Of a DNA stretch of 64,000 nucleotides, positions 23,613 to 31,423 are shown one piece after another. The position numbers and the translations under genes were made by a program. The first letter of the stretch is position 1; each line of letters begins with the position of its first letter. The stretch spans positions 1 through 64,000 of the forward strand of contig CALULN010000013.1 in assembly GCA_944321505.1 (NCBI GenBank). Reading direction: 5' to 3'. The notes beneath the pieces are model-generated. The model was not told the DNA's origin and searched no databases. It was given only the letters and a program-made list of their open reading frames with translations. Source of the DNA: Candidatus Methanomethylophilaceae archaeon. Lineage in GTDB: Archaea; Thermoplasmatota; Thermoplasmata; Methanomassiliicoccales; Methanomethylophilaceae.

Positions 23613-24575
23613 TCACCCGAGGGGGATCCTTCCGACCACCCTGAGCTTGCCTCCCTCGAGGTACATCATCAGGGCGGAGTCGCCTGGCTTGTGGATGAGG
23701 TCGGACTCCAGCTCCAGCTCTAACGTGGGGGAGTGGAAGTCGCCGTCGTCGGAGACGGCCTTCACGCGGCAGGGCACCATCTGCATCCAGTGGCCCAGAT
23801 GCATGACCATGCCCTCTTTGATCGGGCTCTTCCAGTACTTGACCAGCTCCGCCTTCCCGGACACCGAGCGGATCATGCAGACGGACGGGTCCGTAGTGAG
23901 CACATAGCCGCGGTCCAGCTCGTCGGACTCGATGCCCCTGAGGGCCAGGCCGACATGGTCGCCCCTGACGCCGTCGTCGGCGTCCACATCGTGCTTCTGG
24001 ATGGATTTGAGCACCACCTCGCGGTTCAGCGGCAGCACCCTCATCTTGTCGTGCTTGCGGAACCAGCCGTCGATCACCGACCCCAGGACCACGGTCCCGA
24101 CGCCCTTGACGTTGAAGTGGCTGTCCACCGGGCAGGAGCCGCAGGTCCCCTGGCCGGGCTCCTTCACTGTGGAGCAGGCCAGGTCCAGCAGCATCTCCCT
24201 GACGGCGGCGGCATCGTCCTCGAGGGGCTGGTACCCCTCCAGGCAGGTCCCGGCCAGCAGAGGCGCCAGCTGCTCCGGCTGGATGTAGTTGCGGAGCACC
24301 ACCCATCCCTTGGAGATGCCCATGGAATCGGCCATGACGATGGTCTCGCCTAGGTACGCGTCGATGGCTTCCACCACCAGGATGGCGTACTCAGACATGG
24401 CGGCGGCGTAGAACAGTGAGGACAGCTTCTCGGGGTACTTGGACGGCTCGATGAGGGTGACGGAGTCCGTGCCCCTCTTGAGCTCGAAGAAGGTCATGTC
24501 GGTGACCGTGCCCTTCTTCCCCACCTCGCCGGCGAATCCCTTGCCGCCAAGCACCGCCACGTTCAGGTTGCCCAT
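23613..24575 (-). CDS. EF1A/EF-Tu paralogue with degenerate GTPase domain
   Basis: A 320-residue protein. The C-terminal two thirds read as EF-Tu/EF1A domains 2 and 3: GTVVLGSVIDGWFRKHDKM, VLKSIQKHDVDADDGVRGDHVGLALRG and DRGYVLTTD. The N-terminal part resembles a G domain that has lost its consensus. In place of GHVDHGKT it has VLGGKGFAGEVGKKGT; VEPSKYPEKL-type sequence (read as IEPSKYPEKL) replaces DxPGH; VLRNYI replaces NKxD. It probably does not act as a normal GTPase. Similar proteins occur in other methanogens, with no settled function. GAGGTG precedes the ATG at 24575. It sits between an ACT-domain gene and a Sel1-like gene in the paaK operon. Confidence 0.75.
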   Translation of the reverse strand: MGNLNVAVLGGKGFAGEVGKKGTVTDMTFFELKRGTDSVTLIEPSKYPEKLSSLFYAAAMSEYAILVVEAIDAYLGETIVMADSMGISKGWVVLRNYIQPEQLAPLLAGTCLEGYQPLEDDAAAVREMLLDLACSTVKEPGQGTCGSCPVDSHFNVKGVGTVVLGSVIDGWFRKHDKMRVLPLNREVVLKSIQKHDVDADDGVRGDHVGLALRGIESDELDRGYVLTTDPSVCMIRSVSGKAELVKYWKSPIKEGMVMHLGHWMQMVPCRVKAVSDDGDFHSPTLELELESDLIHKPGDSALMMYLEGGKLRVVGRIPLG

Positions 24576-24584
24576 GTGCGCACC

Positions 24585-25004
24585 TCAGAGGTCGGACTCG
24601 GAGAGGGTCCTGAACCCTTCCTTCTCCAGCGCGGAGATGGCGGAAGCGGGGTCGTCCACCCTGAAGAACACGGCGGGGCCCTTGACGCCGGCGTATGCGT
24701 AGGCGTACTCGATGTTGATGCCGGCGTCGCCGAAGACCTTGCCCACCTCGTACAGCCCTCCGGGCTGATCCTGCATGGGCACCGCGATGACGTCGGTGAG
24801 CTTGACGATTATGTTCCTGTCCTTGAGCGTGGCGTAGGCCTCCTTCGGATTGTCGGCGATGGCCCTCAGCACTCCGAAACCGGAGGACTCGGCGATGTTG
24901 AACGCCTTGAGGTTGATGCCGCATTCCTTGAGGATGCCGGATATGGAGGCGAAGGCCCCCGGCTCGTTCTTGACGAATATTGAAAGCTGCGTGATTATGG
25001 TCAT
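24585..25004 (-). CDS. Tandem ACT domain protein
   Basis: A 139-residue protein of two ACT domains. The first begins TQLSIFVKNEPGAFASISGILKECGINL; the second begins VIAVPMQDQPGGLYEVGKVFGDAGINIEY. ACT domains bind amino acids and control enzymes or transcription. Stand-alone tandem-ACT proteins are typical partners of phenylacetate-CoA ligase and Ior genes in methanogens, probably sensing an aromatic amino acid. The ATG directly follows the paaK stop (TGA-ATG), with GGGTGATG upstream, so translation is coupled. Confidence 0.88.
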   Translation of the reverse strand: MTIITQLSIFVKNEPGAFASISGILKECGINLKAFNIAESSGFGVLRAIADNPKEAYATLKDRNIIVKLTDVIAVPMQDQPGGLYEVGKVFGDAGINIEYAYAYAGVKGPAVFFRVDDPASAISALEKEGFRTLSESDL

Positions 25005-26303
25005 TCACATCACCCTGTTGTCGATTACCCTTTTTGCTTTGCCCTCGAACCTCGGCAGCGTGCCGTGCTCCTTGAGGTCCACATCCACAGCGATGTTGAG
25101 GTACTTCTTCATCTCGTGCTCGATGCGCCTCTTCAGCTCCATCATGTCCTCCATCTTGTCGCTGAAGGCCTCGGGCTTCAGCTCCACCTGGACGGTCATG
25201 TGGTCGAGGGCGCCCTCGCGGTCCACGATGATCATGTACTGGTCGCCCACCTCGGGGATCTGCATAAGGGTGTGCTCCACCTGCGACGGGAACACATTGA
25301 TCCCGCGGATGATGAGCATGTCGTCGGACCTGCCGGTGATCCTGCCGATGCGGGGGGACGTCCTCCCGCACTTGCAGGGCTCGTCGATGATGTAGGTGAG
25401 GTCCTTGATCCTGTACCTGACGAGGGGGAAGGCCTCCTTCTGCAGCATGGTGACCACCAGCTCCCCCCTCTGCCCGGCGGGGAGCACCTCCTCGGTCTCG
25501 GGGTCGATGACCTCGACGTACATTATGTCGCCGGGGATGTGGATGCCGTCCCTCTCCATGCACTCGGTGAACATGGGTCCGGCCTGCTCCGACGTCCCGT
25601 AGATGTCGAAGGCCTTGACGCCCATGTCCTCCTCGATGTGCCTGCGCATGCCCTCGGTCCAGGGCTCGGCGCCGAGGATGGCGGTCCTGAGCTTGGTGTC
25701 CCTGCGGAAGTCCACGCCCATCTTCTTGGCGATGGTGGACATGTGGATGAGGTAGGAGGGGGTGCAGGCGATGGCCGTGACGCCCAGGTCCTTCATGAGC
25801 TCCAGCTGCCTCTCGGTGCCGCCGGTGCCGGAGGGCAGGACGGTGGCGCCCACGGCCTCCGCGCCGTAGTGGAGGCCCAGACCGCCGGTGAACAGGCCGT
25901 AGCCGTAGGACACCTGGATGATGTCGTCCTTGGTTATGCCGATGGACGTCAGGGAGCGGGCGAGGGCCTCGGACCAGTATCCGATGTCGTGCTGGGTGTA
26001 GCCCACAAGGGTGGGCTTGCCGGTGGTCCCCGAGGACACGTGGTACCTGACGATATCCGTGTTGGGAACGGTGAACAGCCCCGTGGGGTAGTAGTCCCTC
26101 AGGTCGCTCTTGTACATGAAGGGCAGCTTGCTTATGTCCTCCAGACACCGGATGTCCTCCGGCTTGACGCCTTTCTCGTCCATCCTCTTGCGGTAGAAGG
26201 CGTTGTTGGCGTAGAGGTTGTCGATCAGGGCCCTGAGCTTCTCGTACTGGAGCTTCCTCAGCTCCTCCCGGGGCATGCACTCTATCTTCTCGTTCCAGAA
26301 CAT
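25005..26303 (-). CDS. paaK: Phenylacetate-CoA ligase (copy 2)
   Basis: A 432-residue ligase closely related to the copy at 21545-22846: RKRMDEKGVKPEDIR, YHVSSGTTGKPTLVGYTQ, DIYGTSEQAGPMF, VRYRIKDLT and CKCGRTSPRIGRITGRSDDML are near identical. The two may be paralogues with different aryl-acetate preference. The ATG at 26303 is chosen with AGGTGG 8 bases upstream; a GTG at 26315 lies within that site. First gene of a four-gene unit with the ACT protein, the EF1A paralogue and the Sel1-like protein. Confidence 0.92.
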   Translation of the reverse strand: MFWNEKIECMPREELRKLQYEKLRALIDNLYANNAFYRKRMDEKGVKPEDIRCLEDISKLPFMYKSDLRDYYPTGLFTVPNTDIVRYHVSSGTTGKPTLVGYTQHDIGYWSEALARSLTSIGITKDDIIQVSYGYGLFTGGLGLHYGAEAVGATVLPSGTGGTERQLELMKDLGVTAIACTPSYLIHMSTIAKKMGVDFRRDTKLRTAILGAEPWTEGMRRHIEEDMGVKAFDIYGTSEQAGPMFTECMERDGIHIPGDIMYVEVIDPETEEVLPAGQRGELVVTMLQKEAFPLVRYRIKDLTYIIDEPCKCGRTSPRIGRITGRSDDMLIIRGINVFPSQVEHTLMQIPEVGDQYMIIVDREGALDHMTVQVELKPEAFSDKMEDMMELKRRIEHEMKKYLNIAVDVDLKEHGTLPRFEGKAKRVIDNRVM

Positions 26304-26366
26304 CGGATGTTCCACCTGTTACGGTGCCGCCGATGCATTCAAATTATTAAAGACAGAAGGAGGAGC

Positions 26367-26645
26367 TCACCTGGTGAACCCCTTGTTGGCCATGCCCACG
26401 GCGATCTTGATCATCTTCTGCATGCATGGTTCCGCATAGAAGTCCTTCCTCACCGTGAGCTCCCCGAACAGCGCGTCGGGATCCTTGCCCTTCAGATCCT
26501 CGATGCTCCTTATGCCCAGGAGGTACAGTCCGCGGCAGCACTTCTCGCTGACCGACGGGAGCTTCCTCAGCTCCGCCACGACCGCCTTCTCCTCCTCGCT
26601 CATCTCCCCTTCCGGGCCTCCGAGCCCGCATGCCGCTTCTGCCAT
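26367..26645 (-). CDS. Helix-hairpin-helix protein, Cdd1/pathogenicity-locus family
   Basis: A 92-residue protein with a single HhH-like module (KLPSVSEKCCRGLYLLGIRSIEDLKGKDPDALFGEL), matching the small Cdd1 family, whose members are thought to bind nucleic acid without sequence preference. The function is unknown. The ATG at 26645 is chosen because the shared TATATA element at 26668-26673 lies about 25 bases away, which gives a leaderless message. The longer GTG start at 26660 is too close to that box. Confidence 0.7.
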   Translation of the reverse strand: MAEAACGLGGPEGEMSEEEKAVVAELRKLPSVSEKCCRGLYLLGIRSIEDLKGKDPDALFGELTVRKDFYAEPCMQKMIKIAVGMANKGFTR

Positions 26646-26667
26646 GTCCGCGGAATCCACTCACGCG

Positions 26668-26673
26668 TATATA
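26668..26673. promoter_or_regulatory. Single symmetric TATA box serving two divergent leaderless genes
   Basis: TATATA is its own reverse complement. Its centre is 25.5 bases from the minus-strand ATG (26645) and 26.5 bases from the plus-strand ATG (26697), the archaeal TATA-to-start distance in both directions. No other TATA-like sequence lies in the 51-base gap, so both genes probably use it. Confidence 0.65.
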
Positions 26674-26696
26674 AGCGGATAGAGGGTTCGGGTGGC

Positions 26697-27323
26697 ATGG
26701 ACCAGGAGGAGTGTTGGGACCGCCTCTACGCATCCGACGGGCGCAGATGGAGAGGGGTCGCATCCCTCGGGGATCTGCCGTTCCCGGAGGGAGGGAGGAT
26801 CCTTGAAGTGGGCTGCGGCAACGGCAAGACCGCCGCCGCGCTATGCGCCGCCGGTTACAGGGTCACGGCGGTGGACTTCTCGGCGGAGGCCGTGGAGGCG
26901 TGCCGCAGGTACGTGCCCGAAGCGGAATGCGTCAAGGGGTCCCTGCTGGACCTCCCGTTCCCCGACGGCTCCTTCGACGGGGCGGTGCTGCACCACGTCA
27001 TGGAGCACATCCCTCCGGAGGACCTGCCTGCGGCATCGAGAGAGCTGGCACGTGTGCTGGCCCCGGGATCCTTCGCCTCGGTGAGGTCCTTCGCCGCAGG
27101 GGACCTGCGGTCGGGCACCGGGGAGCCCTCGGAGAACGGGTCCGTCATCAGAGGCAACGGCATAGCATACTTCTACCGCAGCGAGGAGGGTTTCTCGCGC
27201 ATGTTCCCGGACGCCGAGGCGGTATCCGTCCGCCTGACGGAGGAGCCCACCAGGTTCGGCGGCACCCGGAGGAGGCTGGAGGGCATGTTCAGGTTCGGCT
27301 GTACCAAGGTTGATATCGGATGA
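26697..27323 (+). CDS. SAM-dependent methyltransferase (class I)
   Basis: A 208-residue Rossmann-fold methyltransferase. Motif I is ILEVGCGNGKTAAAL (about residues 34-48), motif II VTAVDFSAEAVEACRR, motif III region VKGSLLDLPFPDGSFDGAVLHHVMEHIP. The small size and the lack of extra domains leave the substrate open (small molecule or protein). The ATG at 26697 is 26 bases from the symmetric TATA element, so it is probably leaderless. The helix-hairpin-helix gene is transcribed divergently from the same box. Confidence 0.85.
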   Translation: MDQEECWDRLYASDGRRWRGVASLGDLPFPEGGRILEVGCGNGKTAAALCAAGYRVTAVDFSAEAVEACRRYVPEAECVKGSLLDLPFPDGSFDGAVLHHVMEHIPPEDLPAASRELARVLAPGSFASVRSFAAGDLRSGTGEPSENGSVIRGNGIAYFYRSEEGFSRMFPDAEAVSVRLTEEPTRFGGTRRRLEGMFRFGCTKVDIG

Positions 27324-27339
27324 ACCTGTGCCCGTTCCC

Positions 27340-27696
27340 ATGAAGTGCCCGAAATGCGGATTCGACAATCCGGACGGCAGCGTGTTCTGCGAGGAATGCG
27401 ACTGGAAGCTCAACATCGCGTACAAGGGCGAGAAGATGGCGGTGAACTCCGTGTACCTGGCCATCGCGGCCCTCGTCCTCGGCATCGTCGCCACGGCCAC
27501 CGCCTTCCTGGATCAGGGGATTGTTGCGCTGATCTGCGGAGCGGTGGGCATGTTCCTCAGCGGATACACCCAGTCCCTGGTCAGGCTGACCGGCATACAG
27601 GGCAACGTGAAGCAGAGGCTCATGGTCATGACCACCATAGGCCTGATCCTCTCCGTCGTCGGATTCATCTACGGCGTCTACCTGATGTTCGCGTGA
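27340..27696 (+). CDS. Zinc-ribbon membrane protein
   Basis: A 118-residue protein that opens with a zinc ribbon (CPKCGFDNPDGSVFCEECDWKL) and continues with three hydrophobic helices (VYLAIAALVLGIVATATAFL, IVALICGAVGMFLSGYTQ, MTTIGLILSVVGFIYGVYLM). The soluble ribbon probably faces the cytoplasm; function unknown. The ATG at 27340 puts the ribbon at the N-terminus, as in similar proteins. A TTG at 27310 would overlap the methyltransferase gene. The YkgJ-like gene follows after 4 bases. Confidence 0.68.
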   Translation: MKCPKCGFDNPDGSVFCEECDWKLNIAYKGEKMAVNSVYLAIAALVLGIVATATAFLDQGIVALICGAVGMFLSGYTQSLVRLTGIQGNVKQRLMVMTTIGLILSVVGFIYGVYLMFA

Positions 27697-27700
27697 TCCG

Positions 27701-28228
27701 ATGGCCCTGTACCGCGGGAAATACATACTGGAGGGCCTGGACTCCATCCCCCCGGAGATGGAGCGGGACCTGGACCTCGCCTACGGCATCTGCAGGGAGC
27801 TCAAGGAGACGTCCCCCTGCGAGATGTGCGGCAGGTGCTGCCATCAGCCCTTCATAACCGTCAGGGACAGCGAGGTGGAGAGGGTGGCGGAGGCCGCCGG
27901 CATCGACCCGTACACCTTCGCCACCGAGTACCTCTACAGGGACGGCGGACGCTGGCTCTTCACCAGGACGGACCCGTGCTTCTTCCTGCGGGAGGACAAC
28001 CGCTGCAGGATATGGAAGGACCGTCCGGAGATCTGCGACGACTTCCCATACATGGTGTCCATGTTCATGAGCAGGGTGTACCTGGCCATCGTCAATCCGG
28101 ACCACGACATCATGGGGGACCTGGAGTACATGGACGACACCTGGCCCTGCACCCCCAACATAAAGTCCCGCATCCGCGAGATGGTGGAGAAGGCCAGAGA
28201 GGAGCGTCAGTCGTTCTCCTCGATGTGA
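27701..28228 (+). CDS. YkgJ family cysteine-cluster protein
   Basis: A 175-residue protein with the YkgJ/UPF0153 metal-binding pattern: PCEMCGRCCHQPFITV (residues about 39-54), then PCFFLREDNRCRIWKDRPEICDDFP (about 93-117). The eight or so cysteines likely hold an Fe-S cluster or zinc. Members are widespread, with no settled function; some are implicated in protein or cofactor modification. Its last 22 bases overlap the 3' end of the convergent hydrolase gene. Confidence 0.82.
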   Translation: MALYRGKYILEGLDSIPPEMERDLDLAYGICRELKETSPCEMCGRCCHQPFITVRDSEVERVAEAAGIDPYTFATEYLYRDGGRWLFTRTDPCFFLREDNRCRIWKDRPEICDDFPYMVSMFMSRVYLAIVNPDHDIMGDLEYMDDTWPCTPNIKSRIREMVEKAREERQSFSSM

Positions 28229-28986
28229 GCCAGGAACTCCTTCTCGTAGAGGGCCGGCTTGATTATGTGCCCGGCGCCGGGGACCCTCAGCACCTTGCAC
28301 CCCGGGATCCTGTCGGAGATGTAGTCTCCGAACCTGGGCTCCACCATTATGTCGTCCAGGCCGTGGACGGACAGCGTGGGCACCGAGATCAGATGGACCT
28401 TCTCCCTGGTGTCGAACTCGTCCAGGGCGTTCATCTGGTCCTTGAGGCCCTTGGGGTCCAGCCCGGCCAATGACTTCAGCCTGTGGCCCTTGGCCTCCTG
28501 CGCCTCGAAGAAGTCCTCGGTGAAGCAGAAGGCGTTGGTCATCATGCTGATGTACTCCGGCCTGCCGCCCTCCAGGGCGCAGTCCACGATGCCGTTCATG
28601 AAGTAGCTGGAGCGTGCCGGCCTGTAGGGGTAGGCGGACACGAGGGTCAGGCTCCTGAGCAGCTCCGGATGCTGCAGTGCGAACTCCTGGGCCATGTGCC
28701 CTCCCAGGGACCAGCCCAGCATGTGCGCCCTCCCGATATCAAGGTAGTCGAACAGAGCCAGTATGTCGTCCACGAAGTCCTGTGCCCTGATGCCGTCACG
28801 GGGGTACTCGGTGGTCCCCGCGCCGCGGTTGTCGAAATAGACGACCCTGTGGTCCGCGGATACGGCGGGTATGAGCTGCTTGAAGAAGTCCGTGTTGCCG
28901 CTGAACCCTGTGACGAGGACCACGGGCGTTCCCTCGCCCTCCTCCTCGTAATGCATCCTGATGCCGTTGATCTCCGCGAAAGGCAT
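28207..28986 (-). CDS. Alpha/beta hydrolase
   Basis: A 259-residue alpha/beta-fold hydrolase. The oxyanion strand VVLVTGFSGNTDFF is followed by FDNRGAG and the nucleophile elbow GWSLGG (Ser about residue 93). The acid is in VHGLDDIMVEP and the histidine in VPGAGHI, completing Ser-Asp-His. Similar enzymes are esterases or lactonases (3-oxoadipate enol-lactonase-like). A minus-strand TATA element (near 29013) 27 bases before the ATG points to leaderless transcription. Confidence 0.85.
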   Translation of the reverse strand: MPFAEINGIRMHYEEEGEGTPVVLVTGFSGNTDFFKQLIPAVSADHRVVYFDNRGAGTTEYPRDGIRAQDFVDDILALFDYLDIGRAHMLGWSLGGHMAQEFALQHPELLRSLTLVSAYPYRPARSSYFMNGIVDCALEGGRPEYISMMTNAFCFTEDFFEAQEAKGHRLKSLAGLDPKGLKDQMNALDEFDTREKVHLISVPTLSVHGLDDIMVEPRFGDYISDRIPGCKVLRVPGAGHIIKPALYEKEFLAHIEEND

Positions 28987-29057
28987 GGCTGCCAGATTGG
29001 CGGATGCTACTTAAACCTTGCAGAAAGGTAGGATAAGATCGTCCATTGACTCCGCTG

Positions 29058-29131
29058 GCTTGTGCAACGTGTTCCAACAAGCTTTTTTTACCATGCCACC
29101 CTAGGGCGGTCCGCGGTTCAGCCGCGGAGGT
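29058..29131 (+). promoter_or_regulatory. Control region of the HTH-cupin gene: dyad, T-rich promoter, hairpin over the ribosome-binding site
   Basis: GCTTGT (29058-29063) and ACAAGC (29077-29082) form a 6-bp dyad just before a T-run (29083-29089) and the start of transcription. A hairpin with 7-bp arms, TCCGCGG (29110-29116)/CCGCGGA (29122-29128), runs into the ribosome-binding site GGAGGT (29126-29131), so its right arm would partly hide it. Confidence 0.45.
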
Positions 29132-29137
29132 AAGGAT

Positions 29138-29695
29138 ATGACCACCGAAGGAAAGCTCGGAGCTAGGATAAGGAAATACAGGGAGCAGCTCGGCCTGACC
29201 CGCGAGCAGCTGGCAGTCAACGCAGGACTCGACGCCGGCTTCCTCGAGGACATCGAGTGCGACCTCGTGTACCCGCCCATCGGCACCATCATAAAGCTTT
29301 CCAGGGCGCTGGGGCAGAGAGTCGGCACATTCATGGACGACCAGTACCGCCCGGACCCCGTCATCACCAGGAGGGGGGCCGTGGAGGAGGAGACCGCGTC
29401 CCACCGCGGCGCCAAGGGCCACTACCACTACTACCCCCTGGGCAAGGGGAAGACCGACAGGCACATGGAGCCTCTGTTCATCACCATCGACGAGGACGAG
29501 GAGAAGGAGATGTCCTCCCACGAAGGGGAGGAGTTCATCATCGTCGTCTCCGGAAAGGTCCTGGTGAGGTACGGCAAGAAGGAGGAGGTGCTGGAGGCCG
29601 GGGACTCGGTGTACTACAACTCCGTGGTGCCCCACTTCATAGGCGCCGTGGACGGCCCGGCTGAGATCTACGCCGTCCTGTACGTCCCGATGTGA
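29138..29695 (+). CDS. XRE-family HTH regulator with cupin sensor domain
   Basis: A 185-residue regulator. The N-terminal helix-turn-helix (residues about 8-62: RIRKYREQLGLTREQLAVNAGLD...LEDIECDLVYPPIGTIIKLSRAL) is followed by a cupin barrel (about 110-180: EEFIIVVSGKVLVRYGKKEEVLEAGDSVYYNSVVPHFI). This two-domain form is common beside acyl-CoA synthetase and acetyl-CoA-metabolism genes in archaea, and here it lies 9 bases before one. The cupin may bind an acyl-CoA or organic acid, but that is inference. GGAGGT precedes the ATG at 29138. Confidence 0.88.
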   Translation: MTTEGKLGARIRKYREQLGLTREQLAVNAGLDAGFLEDIECDLVYPPIGTIIKLSRALGQRVGTFMDDQYRPDPVITRRGAVEEETASHRGAKGHYHYYPLGKGKTDRHMEPLFITIDEDEEKEMSSHEGEEFIIVVSGKVLVRYGKKEEVLEAGDSVYYNSVVPHFIGAVDGPAEIYAVLYVPM

Positions 29696-29704
29696 GGCGG
29701 TAGC

Positions 29705-31366
29705 ATGCCGTGCATACCCAGGAAGGAATTCACCAGCGACGAGAGGCTGGGCGACCTGCTGGACAAATGCGTCAGGAACCACCCGGACAACGACGCCATA
29801 GTCTACGTGGACAGGGACCTCAGGCTCTCCTGGAGGGAATGGGGCGAGTCCGTGGACCAGCTGGCCAAGGGCCTCATGGCCATGGGCGTCCAGAAGGGCG
29901 ACAAGGTGGCCGTCTGGGCCACCAACGTCCCGGATTGGGTCACCCTCATGTTCGCCACCGCCAAGATCGGGGCGATCCTGCTCACCATCAACACCAACTA
30001 CCAGGAGGCGGAGCTGGACTACGTCCTGAAGCAGTCGGACATGAACTACCTGTTCCTCATCGACGGGGTCAGGACCACCGACTACGTGCAGATCGTCTAC
30101 AACCTGGTGCCGGAGCTGCTGACGCAGCCCAGGGACTCGTTCCACAGCGAGAGGTACCCGTACCTCAGGAAGGTCTGCTTCCTGGGCCCGGAGAAGCACA
30201 GGGGCATGTACTCCATGAGCGAGGTCCGCTCCCTGGCGGTCCAGACCGACGATGACGAGTACCGGGAGCGCAAGGATTCCGTGGACGTCCACGATGTCAC
30301 CATGATGCAGTACACCTCCGGGACCACCGGCTTCCCCAAGGGAGTGATGCTCACCCACTACAACATCGCCAACGACGGCTACTGGCTGGGGGCCAACATG
30401 AACTACGGGCCGGAGGACAGGCTCTGCCTGAACGTCCCCCTGTTCCACTGCTTCGGCTGTGTGCTGGGGGTCATGGCCTGCATCAACCACGGCGTCACCA
30501 TGGTGTTCTGCGAGGTCTTCGACCCGGTGAAGGTCATGACCTCCATCGAGACCGAGAGGTGCACCTCCGTCTACGGCGTGCCCACCATGTTCATCGCCAT
30601 ACTGGAGCACAAGCTGTTCAGCAAATTCGACTTCTCGTCCCTGAGGACCGGCATCATGGCCGGCTCCCCCTGCCCCATCAAGACCATGGAGGAAGTGGTG
30701 GACAAGATGAACATGAAGGAGATCACCATCGTGTACGGGCTGACCGAGGCCTCCCCCGGCATGACGCAGACCCGCTACGACGAGCCCTCCCTGGAGAAGA
30801 AGTGCTCCTCCGTGGGGAAGAAGCTCCCCGGAGTGGACACGGTGATCCTGGACCCCGAGACCTACGAACCCTGCCCGCCCGGAAAGGTGGGGGAGTTCTG
30901 CTGCAAGGGGTTCAACGTCATGAAGGGTTACTACAAGATGCCCGAGGAGACCGCCAAGGTCATCGACTCCAACGGGTACCTCCACAGCGGGGACCTGGGG
31001 TACATGGACGAGGAGGGCTACTTCTACGTCACCGGCAGGATCAAGGACATGATCATCCGCGGAGGGGAGAACATCTACCCCAAGGAGGTGGAGGACTTCC
31101 TGTACAACTGCCCCGGCATCAGCGACGTCCAGGTCATCGGCGTCCCCAGCAAGAAGTACGGGGAGCAGCCCGGGGCCTTCGTCATCAAGAAGGAAGGGTC
31201 CGACCTCACCGAGCAGGACGTCATGGACTTCTGCAAGGGGAAGATCTCCTGGTACAAGATCCCGAAGTACGTGGCCTTCGTGGACGGCTTCCCGCTGAAC
31301 GCTGCCGGGAAGATCATGAAGTACAAGCTCAGGGAGCAGGCGCACGAGCTCTGGCCCGACGCCTGA
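29705..31366 (+). CDS. AMP-forming acyl-CoA synthetase
   Basis: A 553-residue adenylate-forming enzyme that joins a carboxylic acid to CoA with ATP. Motifs: A3 YTSGTTGFPKGVMLTHYN, A5 VYGLTEASPGMTQ, A7 YLHSGDLGYMDEEGYFYVTGRIKDMIIRGGENIYPKEVE and A10 AAGKIMKYKLRE with its catalytic lysine. The length and sequence type resemble medium-chain or branched-chain acyl-CoA synthetases rather than acetyl-CoA synthetase. The HTH-cupin gene directly upstream probably regulates it. Methanogens use such enzymes for uptake of fatty or aryl acids. Confidence 0.92.
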   Translation: MPCIPRKEFTSDERLGDLLDKCVRNHPDNDAIVYVDRDLRLSWREWGESVDQLAKGLMAMGVQKGDKVAVWATNVPDWVTLMFATAKIGAILLTINTNYQEAELDYVLKQSDMNYLFLIDGVRTTDYVQIVYNLVPELLTQPRDSFHSERYPYLRKVCFLGPEKHRGMYSMSEVRSLAVQTDDDEYRERKDSVDVHDVTMMQYTSGTTGFPKGVMLTHYNIANDGYWLGANMNYGPEDRLCLNVPLFHCFGCVLGVMACINHGVTMVFCEVFDPVKVMTSIETERCTSVYGVPTMFIAILEHKLFSKFDFSSLRTGIMAGSPCPIKTMEEVVDKMNMKEITIVYGLTEASPGMTQTRYDEPSLEKKCSSVGKKLPGVDTVILDPETYEPCPPGKVGEFCCKGFNVMKGYYKMPEETAKVIDSNGYLHSGDLGYMDEEGYFYVTGRIKDMIIRGGENIYPKEVEDFLYNCPGISDVQVIGVPSKKYGEQPGAFVIKKEGSDLTEQDVMDFCKGKISWYKIPKYVAFVDGFPLNAAGKIMKYKLREQAHELWPDA

Positions 31367-31423
31367 GAGGGGGCAGGCCCCCCTCCCCAAACGGTTTCCC
31401 GTACGGTTTCGTTTCTCCGGCCC

